A stretch of DNA of 64,000 nucleotides. Source: Nomascus leucogenys. Lineage: Eukaryota; Chordata; Mammalia; Primates; Hylobatidae. The translations under genes and the position numbers were made by a program. The notes beneath the pieces are model-generated. The model did no database searches and was not told where the DNA came from. It was given only the letters and a program-made list of their open reading frames with translations. Of the stretch, positions 37,171 through 49,487 are shown one piece after another; the stretch's first letter is position 1; every line of letters starts with the position of its first letter. The DNA is taken from NCBI RefSeq assembly GCF_006542625.1, contig NC_044385.1, forward strand, positions 46,443,969 through 46,507,968, read 5' to 3'.

Positions 37171-37389
37171 AATCTACACTAGCTATGTGACCCTGGGCAA
37201 ATTAATTAATCCATTTCTGCATTCATCAAATAAGAATAATGTTATCTATCTAAGCTTATCTGAGGATTAGAGATTACACGGATAATCTTCTCTTCATTCT
37301 CTTCTCCCCTACCTTCCCTGTCAGCCCTGACACTCACAGACCAGAGGGGAGATGTACTGCTGACAAAAGGTGAGGTACTATAATTATAA

Positions 37390-37712
37390 ACGTCTTACTC
37401 CATTTGGGTTGCTATAACAAAATACCATAAATCATGGCTTATAAACAACAGAAATTTATTTCTCACAGTCCTAGAGGCTGGGGAGTCTAAGATCAAGGCA
37501 GGTTCAGTGTCTAGAGAGGGCTCTCTTTCTGGTTCACAGACAGTATCTTCTCATCATGCTCTGGGATCTCTTACATAAGGGCACTAATCTCATTCATGAG
37601 GATGCCAACTCCATGACCTAATCACCTCCCAAAGCCCTACCTCCGAATACTATCACTTTGGGAGTTGAGAGTTCAGCAAACTGGGGGAACACAAACATTC
37701 AGACCATAGAGC
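37390..37712 (-). mobile_element. MLT1-type MaLR solo LTR, - orientation
   Basis: Reads as the reverse complement of an MLT1 LTR: GGTTGCTATAACAAAATACC near the left end, then CAGAAATTTATTTCTCACAG, ending with GAACACAAACATTCAGACCA. No internal region. Confidence 0.75.
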
Positions 37713-38584
37713 AAGGAGATGTAACATTATGAAAGAGGGGGCACACTATTGCCACATGGTTGTAACTTGAGGCAACAATAAAATATTTTTAATTTCATCT
37801 TTATTACTGACTCGATCATTATCAAATACAGATTTTCAGAAAGGGCAATTCATGAACCACCTGGAGAGAACTGAATATTCATCAACGAGCATACTATGTG
37901 TGATGCAGTGATGAGTAAACACTTTGGACAGGAACTACAATTTGCTCTCTAGCAGCTTTGGGGAAGGGGAAAACTGGAAGGAAGGGAAAGGGAAAATGAG
38001 GAAAAGCCCAGATTTGAAGGGGAGAGGGGTTATATCTGAATTTTTATACATCACTACCAAACGATTCTAAATCAGGATCTTCTACTACTTCAAACAGAGA
38101 CCCTTTAACAAATCTACTGGCTCCATAAATATTCACATTAAAGTTGATGCCTTCTAGTACTATGAAATTGGTGTTAATACATTAGATCATCCTAAATATT
38201 CATTTTTTCTGCCTGCCTCGGCCTCCCAAAGTGGCACTACCAACTCTTAACTCACAGAGACCTCTGTGGCAGACACAGCTGGGAGACAACCAGAAGAAAA
38301 AGACAAAGCTACAGTTCCTGAGACAGGGGCCTTGTTAGAATACTGCAAATCTGACTGGAATGTGCCAAACTGCTTCCAAATCTATTGAATCTACTAAATC
38401 TACTTCATCTGCTCTGATCCACTTTTGATCTTCAAAAGCAAGGCAAACACAGTCTACTTCTCCTAAACCTACAGTCATGGACATATTCATTAGCCCCCGA
38501 CAATGAGATATCCATTCCAAAAATATACACTAAAAATGCTTTCAATATAGCAACCCCATGGCCAGGGAGCAACAGTCCTGACGT

Positions 38585-38739
38585 CCACCACCAAGCCCAG
38601 GTAATTTTGTAATTTTTTTTGTAGAGACAGGGTTTCACAATGTCGCCCAGACTAGTCTCAAACTCCTGGGCTCAAGCAATCTGTCCACCTCAGCCTCCCA
38701 AAGTGTTGGGATTATAGGAATAAGCCACTATGCCCAACC
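38585..38739 (-). mobile_element. Partial Alu, - orientation
   Basis: Covers only one arm: GGTAATTTTGTAATTTTTTT to AAGCCACTATGCCCAACC. The polypyrimidine head and second arm are missing. Confidence 0.8.
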
Positions 38740-38916
38740 TCTCCCTGCTTCTTAAAAAGCATTATGTAGAGACATTAAATATGTAGCACATAGAAGGCAC
38801 TCCACATATGTTTAATAATGAATAAATGTTCCATTAATTTAATAGCCTAACCTTATTGTGACACTATTTGAATATCCAACTCCGATTTTTCAATTTAATT
38901 AAATATTTTTACTTAC

Positions 38917-38999
38917 CTGATATTTAAACCAATGAAGTTTGTCCACGTGAAAATATAATCTCCACCAAAGACCATTCCAATATAAGTTATTAATATATT
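38917..38999 (-). CDS. SLC35D1: SLC35D1 penultimate coding exon
   Basis: An 83-nt exon on the minus strand, acceptor TTTTTAG and donor CAG|GTAAGT. It starts in phase 0 and ends with two bases of a Ser codon finished in the last exon. The translation is NILITYIGMVFGGDYIFTW and then TNFIGLNIS. It holds one membrane helix (ILITYIGMVFGG) and the start of the next. The GGDYxFTWxNFxGLxIS pattern is typical of the SLC35D subfamily of nucleotide-sugar transporters. Phase agrees with both neighbours. Confidence 0.95.
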
Positions 39000-39205
39000 C
39001 TAAAAATAAAAATAGTAATATACTGTTACATAGGTTTAACTGAGCTTCTTACATATATATAAAACTCATCCAAATATCTGTCCTTAAAATACAAAAACAA
39101 ATAAACAAAAGACAAACAACAAAAACCCACCAACCCTAATAAGAGTAGAGTATAAGGAAGAACACTACAAAGGAATCAGTGACATTAGCCTCTTCTCAAT
39201 CGATT

Positions 39206-40180
39206 TCTCCAGAAGATAAATGCTTTTGCCAATACTGAAGAATACTACCAACAGAATGGGAGAAAATATTCACAAACTATGCATTGGACAAAGGTCTAAT
39301 ATCCAGAATTGATAAGCAACCTAATTCCACAAACACAACCCCATTAAAAGATGGGCAAAGGACATGAACAGATATTTCTCAAAAGAAAACATACATGCAG
39401 CAAACAAATATATGAAAAAAGACTCATTGCCAATCATCAGAGAAATACAAATCAAAACCACAATGTGATACCATCTCATAGCAGTCAGAATGTCTATTAT
39501 TAAAATGTCAAAAAGCAACAGATGTTGGCGAGGTTGGGGAGAAAAACGAATGCTTATTTATACACTGTTGGGGGGAATGTAGATTTAGTTCAGCCACTGT
39601 GGAAAGCAGTGTGGACATTTATCAAAGAACTTAAAAGAGAACTACCATTTGACCCAGCAACCCCACTACTGGGTTATATCCCCAAAGGAAAATCAATTGT
39701 TCTACCAAAGAGACACATGTACTCTTATGTTCACTGCAGCATGATTCCCAGTAGCAAAGACATGCAATCAACCAAGATGCCCATTAATGATGGACTGGGT
39801 TAAGAAAATGTGGTACATACACATCATGGAGTACAATGCAGCCATAAAAAAGAAAGAAATCATGTCCTTTGCAGCAACATGGATGCAGCAGGAGGCCATT
39901 ATCCTAAGCAAACTAACGTAGGAACAGAAAACCAAACACCACCTGCTCTCACTTGAAAGTGGGAGCTAAACACTGAATGTACATGGATACAAAGACGGGA
40001 GCAATAGACACTGGGTGCTGCTTGAGGTGGGAGGGTAAAAGGGGGGTGTGAGTTGGAAGACTAGCTGTTGAGTACCATGCTCACTACCTAGGTGACAGGA
40101 TTGTTTGTACACCAGGCCTCAGTGACACACAATTTACCCAAGTAACAAACCTGCACATGCACCCCCAGAACCTAAAATAT
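39206..40180 (+). mobile_element. L1 3'-end fragment, + orientation
   Basis: Classic 3' ORF2/3'UTR wording: AAGGTCTAATATCCAGAATT, CACTACTGGGTTATATCCCC, GTAACAAACCTGCACATGCA. 5'-truncated and without an intact frame. Antisense to SLC35D1. Confidence 0.93.
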
Positions 40181-40410
40181 CTTTGCCTCTTCTTCTAAAA
40201 TGGAAAAAAGGGAATGGTGGGGACTTTACCAATATAATGACTGTTTTTAGAGGAATCTTCCTTGGTATCTTAAGAAAACACATGGGAAGTCATCTCAAGA
40301 TATTATACCTAAAATCACTTCTGACACTCCCAGGTGCAAACATCTTCTGGCTCCCTTTTAATTATCCTAAGACCATAAAAACAAAAAATAAGTTTCTAAA
40401 ATTTAAACTA

Positions 40411-40619
40411 GAGGCTGAATATCCCTTATCAGGTCCCAAATAGTTGGGACCTGAAATATTTCAGATTTCAGATTTTGTAATATTTCCACTACACTTACCA
40501 GGTGAATATCTCAAATTCAAAAATCCAAATGCCTCAATGATTATTTCCCTTGAATATCATGTTGGCATTCAAAGAGTTTTAGATTTTGGAGCAAGCATTT
40601 TGGATTTCAGATTTGGGGT
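40411..40619 (+). mobile_element. Tigger-like DNA transposon remnant
   Basis: GAGGCTGAATATCCCTTATC, then 'aaatagttgggacctgaaatattt' and 'ttttgtaatatttccac'; same family wording as the copy at 36976. The ERV-like LTR begins immediately after it. Confidence 0.55.
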
Positions 40620-41138
40620 TGCAGGAAATCAAAAAATTTTACCCCCAAATATTTTCTTTAACATACAGTAATTAAGATAGCTGTCAGAAAGCCAGCAAAA
40701 AGAAGTAGCTCTGCAAAGCTGTCTTTTGTGAGGGAAATTTACATTTGTAGAAAAATCTACACTGACAGCAGCCAGGCCTCCCCTTGTCCAGATCTAGGAA
40801 ACATTAACTGAGAGTCTGACACCTTTCAAGGTCTAAAAAAGCATTTATCATCTATTCTCTCCAAGGGCTGCTACCTGTGAGGTTTCATCTGCATAACAAG
40901 ACCACTTTTGCTAGCCAAGCCTCCTCTTCTCTCCCTCCTATAACCTATTTTGCCCAATCTAAGCCCCCATTCTTTCTGTAACTTCAAGATAGTATATAAG
41001 CTTCTACACTCCACTGGGGGTTTAGGTGGTCACTTTGCAATATTCTCCATATACACATTAATAAATTAGATACCTTTTCTTTTACTAGTCTGTCTTTTGT
41101 GAGCTGATTTTTAAGCAAATTTTCCCTTCGTTCCTACA
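40620..41138 (+). mobile_element. ERV1-like LTR (TG...CA), probable 5' LTR
   Basis: Begins TGCAGGAAATC and ends GTTCCTACA. Inside are a TATA box (GTATATAAG at 40992-41000) and an AATAAA at 41060-41065, about 65 bp apart, in the usual U3-R order. The sequence after the end (GTTTTGACGCAGTAAGCAGG) is where a primer-binding site would lie. Family not assigned; a class I endogenous retrovirus group such as MER4-like is my best guess. Confidence 0.6.
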
Positions 41139-41331
41139 GTTTTGACGCAGTAAGCAGGGTCACCAAAGCTGTTCTGCTCTTTTGGAAGCTGCAGCAAAGA
41201 TAATCCAGGACCTCACCAGCCAGCATAAGGATAAAAATTTCTTACCAGCCAGGCTCCAGACCTCTTTCTCCCTGTGGAATCTGGTCAAGTGGATGGTAAA
41301 AAAACAATCAGTTTCTTTTTCCTCTCCAAAA

Positions 41332-41632
41332 TCTTTTTTTTAATTTTTTGCCACCAGGTCTCACTCTGTCTCTCAAGTTGGAGTGCAGTGGCACAATCTC
41401 AGCTCACTGCAATCTCTGCTTCTTAGGCTCAAGCAATCCTCCCACCTCAGCATCCCAAGCAGCTGGGACCACAGGTGTGCACCACCATGCCTGGCTAATT
41501 TTTTGTATTTTTGGTAGCAATGAAGTTTCACCATGTTGCCCAGGCTGGTGTTGAGCTCCTGAGCTCAGGCAATCCACCCACCTCAGCCTCCCAAAGTGCT
41601 GGGATTATAGGAGTTGAGCCACCACACCCACC
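41332..41632 (-). mobile_element. Alu element, - orientation
   Basis: T-rich head, then CACCAGGTCTCACTCTGTCT, ending GAGCCACCACACCCACC; old, full-length. Confidence 0.9.
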
Positions 41633-43106
41633 TATACAGCTACAGAGCCCAAATCTTGATTAATGGGAGAAAAAGATTTGTGTGACAAGTCTTGGTTATA
41701 GCTTTTGGTTCTCTGTGGCATGAATATTCAAATTTTTTGATTCCTTTCTTCTTGAAAATAGTCTTTTCCTTTATCTTTGTCTTTCTGTGTTGCTCTGTCA
41801 TAAAAATTAGGGTACTGCTTGAGGTTCTCTGGTCATTTTATGCCCTTGAAAGTTTGACTTCTGATCAAGTGGAAGCACTCTCTCTTGGTCTCTGCCATCT
41901 GAGGGCATGATTTCTGAGTCACGTCAGGTGGCCAGTCTAAAAATGGCTAGAAACCCAAGACTTTGTTCCAAACGTGTCAAGCTCTTAGGACAGTCTGTCA
42001 TAAAAAGTCTCATCTACAAGGGGCTTTTGTCATCTCAACCTTTGTTGCTTGGCTAGTACTAAAAAAGTCCAGTCCCATGACAGCCTACTTATTGTCACAG
42101 ATTAACAGGTCTGTGACTGGTGGTACCCCACATATTTGTGGGTTACTGGAGACCATCTATGATAATTAGAATCTTTCACTATCTGAGCCTATTCCTGGCA
42201 ATACATTTTTTTTGGGGGGGGCATGGGAACTTTGGGATAGGCTATTCTATGCCCTCTCCAAGAAAACATTTCTAAACCTAAAAAATTGCATCCTAGGTTT
42301 TCCACAAAGAGACTATTAGATTGAGTCACTATTAAAATAAGGACACCGTTAAAAATTCAACAGCCAAAAGATGGATCCTTTAAATTAGACTCCTAAATTA
42401 AAAAAAAAAAATTTAAGAGATTTCTTATTCTAAACAATTGATGAGAAGGTCACAATTTTTTTAGAAGACACATAATAGTGTCATGGTTAGTCTTAAAAAT
42501 TTTTCTCTTGACAAAATTAAAAGAGCAAAAATCTGACCTAAAACAAAGTTAAAATCTTTTGTAAGCTCACACTCCCTGCTTTAGATCCCCTGTGGGATTC
42601 ACAATAAAGGCTACTGTACTTTATGGCTGGTAATTCAAGTTGTACACTCCCACCACCATAGCCTGGGTTCAATTCCTGGTCAGAGAATCAGCCCCTTTTG
42701 GCTCAATATTCATGTGACTTTGACTTTTTGGGGTACCCATTCACCTCTTTAGAGATGCCAGGTACATCCTTAGTTAAGTCACAACTTTGGTTAAGTCTTA
42801 CTAGTTTCACTTGTGAAGGTATCTTCAATAAAAAAAATTCAAAATGCAAAAATATCACGTTTGTCCCCCCAGCTACAATCTGATAATAGATTTTAAAAGA
42901 TTTTTTAAAAAAAGCTCTGTGGTTAAAAGTCAGCTTAATTAAAAACTGATATTCAAATTATACATGCATATATAATTTAAGAACATATATCCTGGATATA
43001 TATATATATATATCCTGTTCTTAAATTTTTTTTCAGTAGACTAAAACTCTTAAAATTATGTTTTTAAAATTAGACTCTTAAATTTTACTTCCTTTCTTAG
43101 AAATTG

Positions 43107-43400
43107 GGCCAGGCACAGAGGCTCACACCTGTAATCCCAGCACTTTGGGAAGCAGAGGTGAGCAAATCACTTGAGCCCAGGAGTTCAAGACTAGCCTGGG
43201 CAACACGGCAAAACCCTGTTTCTATAAAAAATAAAATAAAATAAAAGCTGGCCAGTCATGCTCACAGGTGTCTGTAGTCCCAGTTACTCAGGAGGCTAAG
43301 AAGGGGGGATCAATTGAGCCCAGGAGGTCAAGGCTGCAGTGAGCCATGATTGTGCCACTAAAGCCTGGGCAACAGAGTGAGACCCTGTCTTAAAAAATAC
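43107..43400 (+). mobile_element. Alu element, + orientation
   Basis: GGCCAGGCACAGAGGCTCAC to GACCCTGTCTTAAAAAATAC; old, with an AAAATAAAATAAAATAAAA middle linker. Confidence 0.9.
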
Positions 43401-45222
43401 ATATTTTTCTTCCATTTACTCTTATTCCTTCCTACTCCTCCTTCCTCCTCTTTGCTGTCTTTGGTACAACATAAAAGAATCTAGAGGGGACTTCTAATGA
43501 TTCAGATCCCTTAAGAAACACAAAAAAAGGTGCCATCTACCCCTTTCTTGTACTGTGGGAGAAACATGACGTGTGTGTGTGTGTGAGATGAGTGGTGAGT
43601 CATCACTATGGGAAGAGCTACTGTTTTAGAGGTGACTGCTAACAGCTGTTTACAGTAAACAATTATTACTACAAGAGACTACTTGTTTCTTTGTGAGTTT
43701 AGATTTAAAAGATGTAGTTTAAATACTTTTAAAAATGTCTTTGTATCAAAGTACACTATACAAGCATTGCATGACCTGGTTTCATGGCATTTTTCTTTCT
43801 GGGCATGTGGGATTCAATGTAAAAGTAAAATTCTACATTTGTAAAGCTCTATATGTTCTGCCTTTCAACGGTGCCTACTTTCCACATATTTTAATTATTA
43901 GGCCCTAAAAACTACAGATACTTTGTTGACCCTGTTGCTTAATGGGCTCTGCCTTGAGCTCAGTGATCCAGTTAAAAAACAGACTAAATTTTACAATGCC
44001 CCTCTAAATAAAATTAGTCCCCTTATAAGATCCTATGATAAGTTCCTATAAGTCTGTTACCTTGACATCCATTTTTAATCTTCCACTAACACATTCAAAC
44101 TCCTTTTAAAAAATATAAATTCTCTCTCTGCACTTTAAAATATAATTTACTACCCTATTTTCTCTAAAACACAATAAGGGCTTGGGCCATGTAAGGCAGA
44201 TAAACTTTAATCTTTTTCCCTTACAAAGACAAAGAGTTTAAATCCAACTGTTCTTTTAAACTAGTGAATTTTACTGGTCTTATGGCTAAAATTTAAAAAC
44301 CAAAGCTATAAACTCTTTATCTGTGTCCATCTATATTTTTATATATACATGTCTATGTGTATATACTGTCTACATAATATCAAATTAACTTATGTTAGTA
44401 CTCACAAATTAAATAAGCCCAAATAATTTTCAAGTTCACGTGGTTTTAGTAATCCTTAATAAATTAAAAGTTTAAAAATTATTAGTAAAATAAAATTAAA
44501 ATGTCTTCAAATTTTAAGTTAGTTTTTTTTTTTTTTTTTTTTGGCCTGGTTGGATTGATCAGACAGGTTTATACTCTCTCTACTGAATGTTTAAGGTCAC
44601 AGAACTGTTACTTCTATAATATTTTTAATGCTTACTTAATTTATCTGTGAGCTTATGTCTGTAAATTTGAGACTTCAGATTCTAATGTCTAGACAAAAAG
44701 GTCTGGGGCCAACACCCAGGTCCCGTCCTCCCTAGCCCAACCATGTCTCTCGGCCATACTGAGGATTAACTCCTCCAGGCATTGTGTTCACAGCTCTGTT
44801 CTTTGTCTTGCACTCCACATATAGTTAAAATTACTTATTTCCTAGGTTTTTCACTAAAAATAAGAGTTACTAAGAGATACTATCATAACTAATATATATA
44901 ATTAAAACTACTAGATACTAAAATAATTCCATATACAAAGTATATTCAAAAAGGAAAATGTGTTTTTCGTAAAAAAGGTTATAAAACACATAAAAATGTG
45001 TTTTTGTAAAAAAATAAAAAAGATTTTGCCTAGTATAAACGTTTAAAAAGTTTTTAATTAAAAAAATAAAAATAAAATGTTTAAATTTAAGAGGCTATTT
45101 AAAAACGTACAAAAAGCTTGTGGTCAAACTAAAATTAAATAGATTTATTTACAAGGTTTTATTAAAAATTAACTTTAACATTAATAATACACTAATACAA
45201 AAATAAAATCTAATTTTCTCTG

Positions 45223-45513
45223 ATTTTTTTGAGACAGGATCTCACTCTGTTGCCCAGGCTGGAGTGCACTGGTGTGATCTCAGCTCACTGCAACCTCTGA
45301 CTCCTGGGTTCAAGCGATTCTCCTGCCTCAGCCTCCCAAGTAGCTGGGACTACAGGTGCATGCCACCATGCTCAGCTAATTTTTGTATTTTTTGGTAGAA
45401 GCAGGTTTCACTGTGTTGGCCAGGCTGGTCTAAAACTCCTGGCCTCAAGTGATCCCCCTGCCTTGGCCTCCCAAAGTGCTGGGATTACAGACATGAGCCA
45501 CCAACCCTGGGCA
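45223..45513 (-). mobile_element. Alu element, - orientation
   Basis: TTTTTTTGAGACAGGATCTC to GAGCCACCAACCCTGGG. Full-length antisense dimer. Confidence 0.92.
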
Positions 45514-47809
45514 GTTTTCTCTTTCAAACAAAATTTTCATGTAGTATTAATAAAAAATAATTTTTAACATTTTATTTACCTTCTAAATAAATTGCAAAAA
45601 ACAAAGAGGGGGTAGACGGAAAAACAGATTCAGTATGACTCATGGTATCTTTATTATGTCTTATAAGTCTCCACCAAGAGTAAAAGGTTTTGCTTTTTAA
45701 AATCTTTAAATTATCACGTTGACTAAATAAATGATATCTTTTAGTGGCCTGTAATCCTGTTTTAAACCTTTGTTATCTGACATATTTCCCCAAATCAAAA
45801 TTTCAAATTCAGTTTTTTTGACCTCAAACTAACTTTTTAGATAATAGGGCCCCTAGAAGTCCAAGAAAAACCTATTAGTCTTATTTAGTATGTTAAAATC
45901 AAATGGAAATCATTAAAAAGAAGGTGCTTAACTTTCTCTGTGTTATATTTATATAAATGTGTTATTAATATATGTTCTAAACCTGTATGAGATTCCTAAA
46001 GATTTGAAACGTCTTCAGATATATTATCAGTAATAATTATGATTATGTTAAATTGGTATATGCCAATGAAATAATCAAATTTCCTTGTCAATTGTATAAC
46101 TATTCTAAGATTTTTGTTGTCCATTGACAATTATTGTTTTACGTTGATTCTTCTCAAAATGCAGTTTACAATCGGGTAGAGTCCAAAATTTGCTTCGTCT
46201 TCAGAGAAATTAATAAAAAAGACCCTGGTAAGTAGCTGTAAATACAGGTTTCTGGTAACTTTATTCATCAGACCATTAGACTAGGTAAAAACTTTCAGTA
46301 CTCTAGTTAACAAACTGAAGTATTCATGAGGATTGCTAACCTAACATCCAGCAGAATAAGAATTACATGGAATTACATTAGTAAAAGACTAATTTTTATG
46401 ACTTCAAAAAAAATGCTGTGTTTTCCAGAGTCAAAAAACTTTTTTTTCTTTTAAACTATTTATAATTCACAACGCTTGGGTAAAATATACTTTGTGAACA
46501 AATATAAAACATCTTTCTAACTAATTTCTCCAAATTTAAAAACTATTTATAAATACTCTTATCAGAATATAATTATTTAGATAAGTTCAATACGCATCTG
46601 TTTTCTTTGTAACAGGACACAGTTAGAGACACTGGTTATTTTGCCAAGGCTTTCACTAAAATAACATCTTTTCAGATATGACCAGACTACTTTAAGAAAT
46701 TAAAGTTGACTTTACAAAGCCAATAAAAAGACCCTTGTCTACACAGCTCCTTTATAAGCTTCCTGACCTGTGATAAAAAATGTAACTTTCTGACAGGCCA
46801 AGGGATCTCAAGTTATTTTATGATATCAAAAGGAGAAAGATTCACCCAATTTGTTACAGGTATTAGAGTCTGGTGGCAAATCCTTGGCTTAGCCTCCTGG
46901 CCTTGAGGCTTTTAAAAGTCTAATAATCTAAGATTCCTTATTAAAAAGTTCCAACAAAACTAATCTAAGAAGAGCCTATATGGCCAATCACTATTCTTAT
47001 TACACTTTATACAATAAGCAGGCCAAGTATAATAAGACTAAAACTTAGTTTACAAATAAATTGATCCTACTATGATTTATCTTTGGTAAAAAAGGGAGAC
47101 TAGAGGAAAAAAAATTGTTTCAAATAAAACTACAGCACATCTGTTTAGATTCTAGCCTCATTCATTGTTATTGTTTTTATTATTTCTCTAATATTTAGAC
47201 TAAAACCTAAATTCTTTCCTGGCTACAAGTTTCCAAACTAACATTTTCAAATTTTTCTTCCATTTTTGACTTTAAGCCACTGAAAGTTAAAACTGGGCTT
47301 TTCTTAAAGCCGTACAAACTGAAACTAGACAACTTAAACTTCAGGAAAAATCACAAGTTATATACAAACAGCCTTCATGCCTACTGATGTATAGACTACT
47401 CAGAAAGTTCACTTCAATACTGATTTGAACTATAATCCGTAAAATCTGTCAGATTGCCACTGCAATCTGAAGATACTTCAAGGACTCTAAAAAACTCTAT
47501 ACACTACCCCAGACATTAACCTTCATTTTTTCTTCTGTTTCCATAAAAACACCTCTTATTAAAGATCTGTTTGCCTTCATCATACATAGAGGCCTAGTGT
47601 GTCTACAATGCCACCTCCTAAAATGGGACACAAATGTTTAAACTAATCCATTCTTAGGACTATGACTAAGAAATATATGGGATTTATATTTAAATTTACT
47701 CTTTTCTGCTTATCTAAATTTGTTTTTTCACTTCTTTGTCTATCTCTAATGACCTCTGGCCCAAACGGCTTTTAATATATAAAACTTTTAGAAGTTTTCA
47801 AGTGAGGAC

Positions 47810-48120
47810 TGAAGGAAATTAAAATATTTTACCCCAAAATATATTTCTCTGACTTATTTCTCACAGGCCTCTAGATTAGGCCTATGAGACACAAAGTAAA
47901 TTGACACAGGGAGGCCAAAAAGTAACTTCAAAATAATTTTTCTAATAAAACGCCCTTTGAGAGAACCTTCAAAATTATGTCAGCCTCTTCTAGGCCTAAG
48001 GATGAAGACAGGAGGTTGCCTTAGAAATGATTTTCCTATTATTTGAAGGGAAAAAATAAATTAAGTATCATGTAACAATAAACAAGGCTATCAGGCCACT
48101 TAGGAAAGTGTGTAACAGGA
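47810..48120 (+). mobile_element. Possible degenerate 3' LTR of the ERV-like element
   Basis: TGAAGGAAATTAAAATATTT shares its start and the next about 40 bases with the LTR at 40620 (TGCAGGAAATCAAAAAATTT), but I cannot follow the similarity with confidence beyond that. Either truncated or rearranged. Confidence 0.4.
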
Positions 48121-48356
48121 CCTCATTTGAATACAGAGATCCAGGGAGGTGGATTAATTTATGTAAGTTGCCCAAGGAACTTCAGAAATGAAGGCGACAG
48201 AGAATCCAACCCATGCTGCTCAAAATCAGAAGTTGGAAAACCTGTAGGTATATATTACGGTATCCTAAGCAAGGTTAGCTATGAAGAAAAGACACCAAAG
48301 TCTTCAAAAAAGAAATTATCAAGAAGCACAGAAGAGTCATGATAGCTCAAAACTAA

Positions 48357-48520
48357 GACTGCAATTCTCAAACTTTAGTATGCCTGACGATTGCCTGGAA
48401 ACCTTGTTAAACATAAACATTTCTAAGCTTTACTCTAGAGATTCTGACTGAGTCTATCTGGGTAGGCCTTGGAATTTCTACTTTTAATGAGTTATCCTAA
48501 GTGATTTTCCCACCATGCTG
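48357..48520 (+). mobile_element. MER5-like hAT DNA transposon remnant
   Basis: CAATTCTCAAACTTTAGTAT, then 'gattgcctggaaaccttgttaaa', 'agattctgactgagtc' and 'ggaatttctacttttaatgagt' follow the familiar MER5 order. Confidence 0.65.
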
Positions 48521-49411
48521 AACAGAAAAAGGAATGCTGACCTAAGGATTTGCAGGGGATTCTCAAGCACAGAAGGAAGCTTAAAGCCTCTTTTAGGAGG
48601 AATGGCTGAGCTAAAGGGGTTACGACTGGGATGCTAATGACAGAAGCGCCACAGTGTCCTGTGAGACTTTGACCCTGCAAGGCTATCAGTGGATTCCCAT
48701 CTGTCTGCATGCACCAGTATGAAGCAAGAGCAGTAGTAAACTAATCAGACAATTCAGTTTTTGCCTCCCGGTGGAGTTTGTAAGTAAAATTAATCACCCT
48801 GGAATGAGTAAATCCACGGAGTTCTTGGACTACTGTGAGGAGAAACATATATCAAAAGGAAAGTAATAAGCAAGAATGACTTTATTTGTATCCCATGTTG
48901 ATAATGATAAAGTACACTAAGAAATTCCAGGCCAAATAGGTTTACTTATTAAAATTAAACATAGGCTTTCCTGCATCATCCCTCTCCTTAGCTAAAAACA
49001 TGGCCTATTTCTCACATTCTTGCTGCTCTTATGCTGAAGACGAAAGCCATCCAGTTTGCCCTTGAAGCATTCACTTTACAAAACCAAAATAAAGCTAGAG
49101 CTAATTTGGGGGAGGGGCCTAAAACTGTCTCAGCCAGTCCAATCCCTGGCATATAGATTGTCTCTAGCTTTCTAAAGGAATTCACACAAATTGACCTGTT
49201 ATAGCTTAATTTGGAATTCTATTCACAACAAACAGTCCAATTTCATGATTTGAAACCACAGACTTTCTGGAGTTTTAACCCAATCTAGTTTCTAAAATGA
49301 GATCAGGTGGGCACCACTCTATTGCGACTATAAACAGCAGAGCAGTAAAAACTTGACCTCTGAAACCCCTTCCCTCACTACTGAGCAATGGGGCATCAGA
49401 AAGGAAGTCAC

Positions 49412-49487
49412 AAGGGTAATGGCCCTCTTTATGGTTAAGGGTAATGGCCCTCTTAAGGTAGATCCTTAACGTTTGAGGATCTACCTT
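49412..49487 (+). repeat. Direct 18-bp repeat followed by a 12-bp stem hairpin
   Basis: AAGGGTAATGGCCCTCTT at 49412-49429 recurs exactly at 49437-49454. Right after it, AAGGTAGATCCT (49455-49466) pairs perfectly with AGGATCTACCTT (49476-49487) across a 9-nt loop. Confidence 0.93.

Larger units (their letters stand above)
34675..38916 (-). other. SLC35D1: SLC35D1 last intron
   Basis: A 4.2-kb intron. Contents: a MIR-like fragment near 35880-36000, an Alu monomer at 36268-36381 (-), a Tigger-like DNA transposon remnant at 36976-37170, an MLT1 LTR at 37390-37712, an isolated 26-bp Alu fragment at 38209-38234 and a partial Alu at 38585-38739. The stretch 35200-35800 is GC-richer, with no family that I can name. 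Confidence 0.75.
41139..47809 (+). mobile_element. Presumed decayed internal region of the ERV-like element
   Basis: About 6.7 kb, strongly AT-rich, interrupted by three Alus. I recognise no gag, pol or env domain and no long frame. Its status as proviral interior rests on the LTR-like boundaries at each end, so it is an inference. If proviral, it is thoroughly inactivated. Confidence 0.35.

Noticed and set aside
39522..39803. 93-codon frame that looks like a protein fragment
   Set aside because: It is the tail of L1 ORF2 (PFDPATPLLGY type wording) in a 5'-truncated dead L1.
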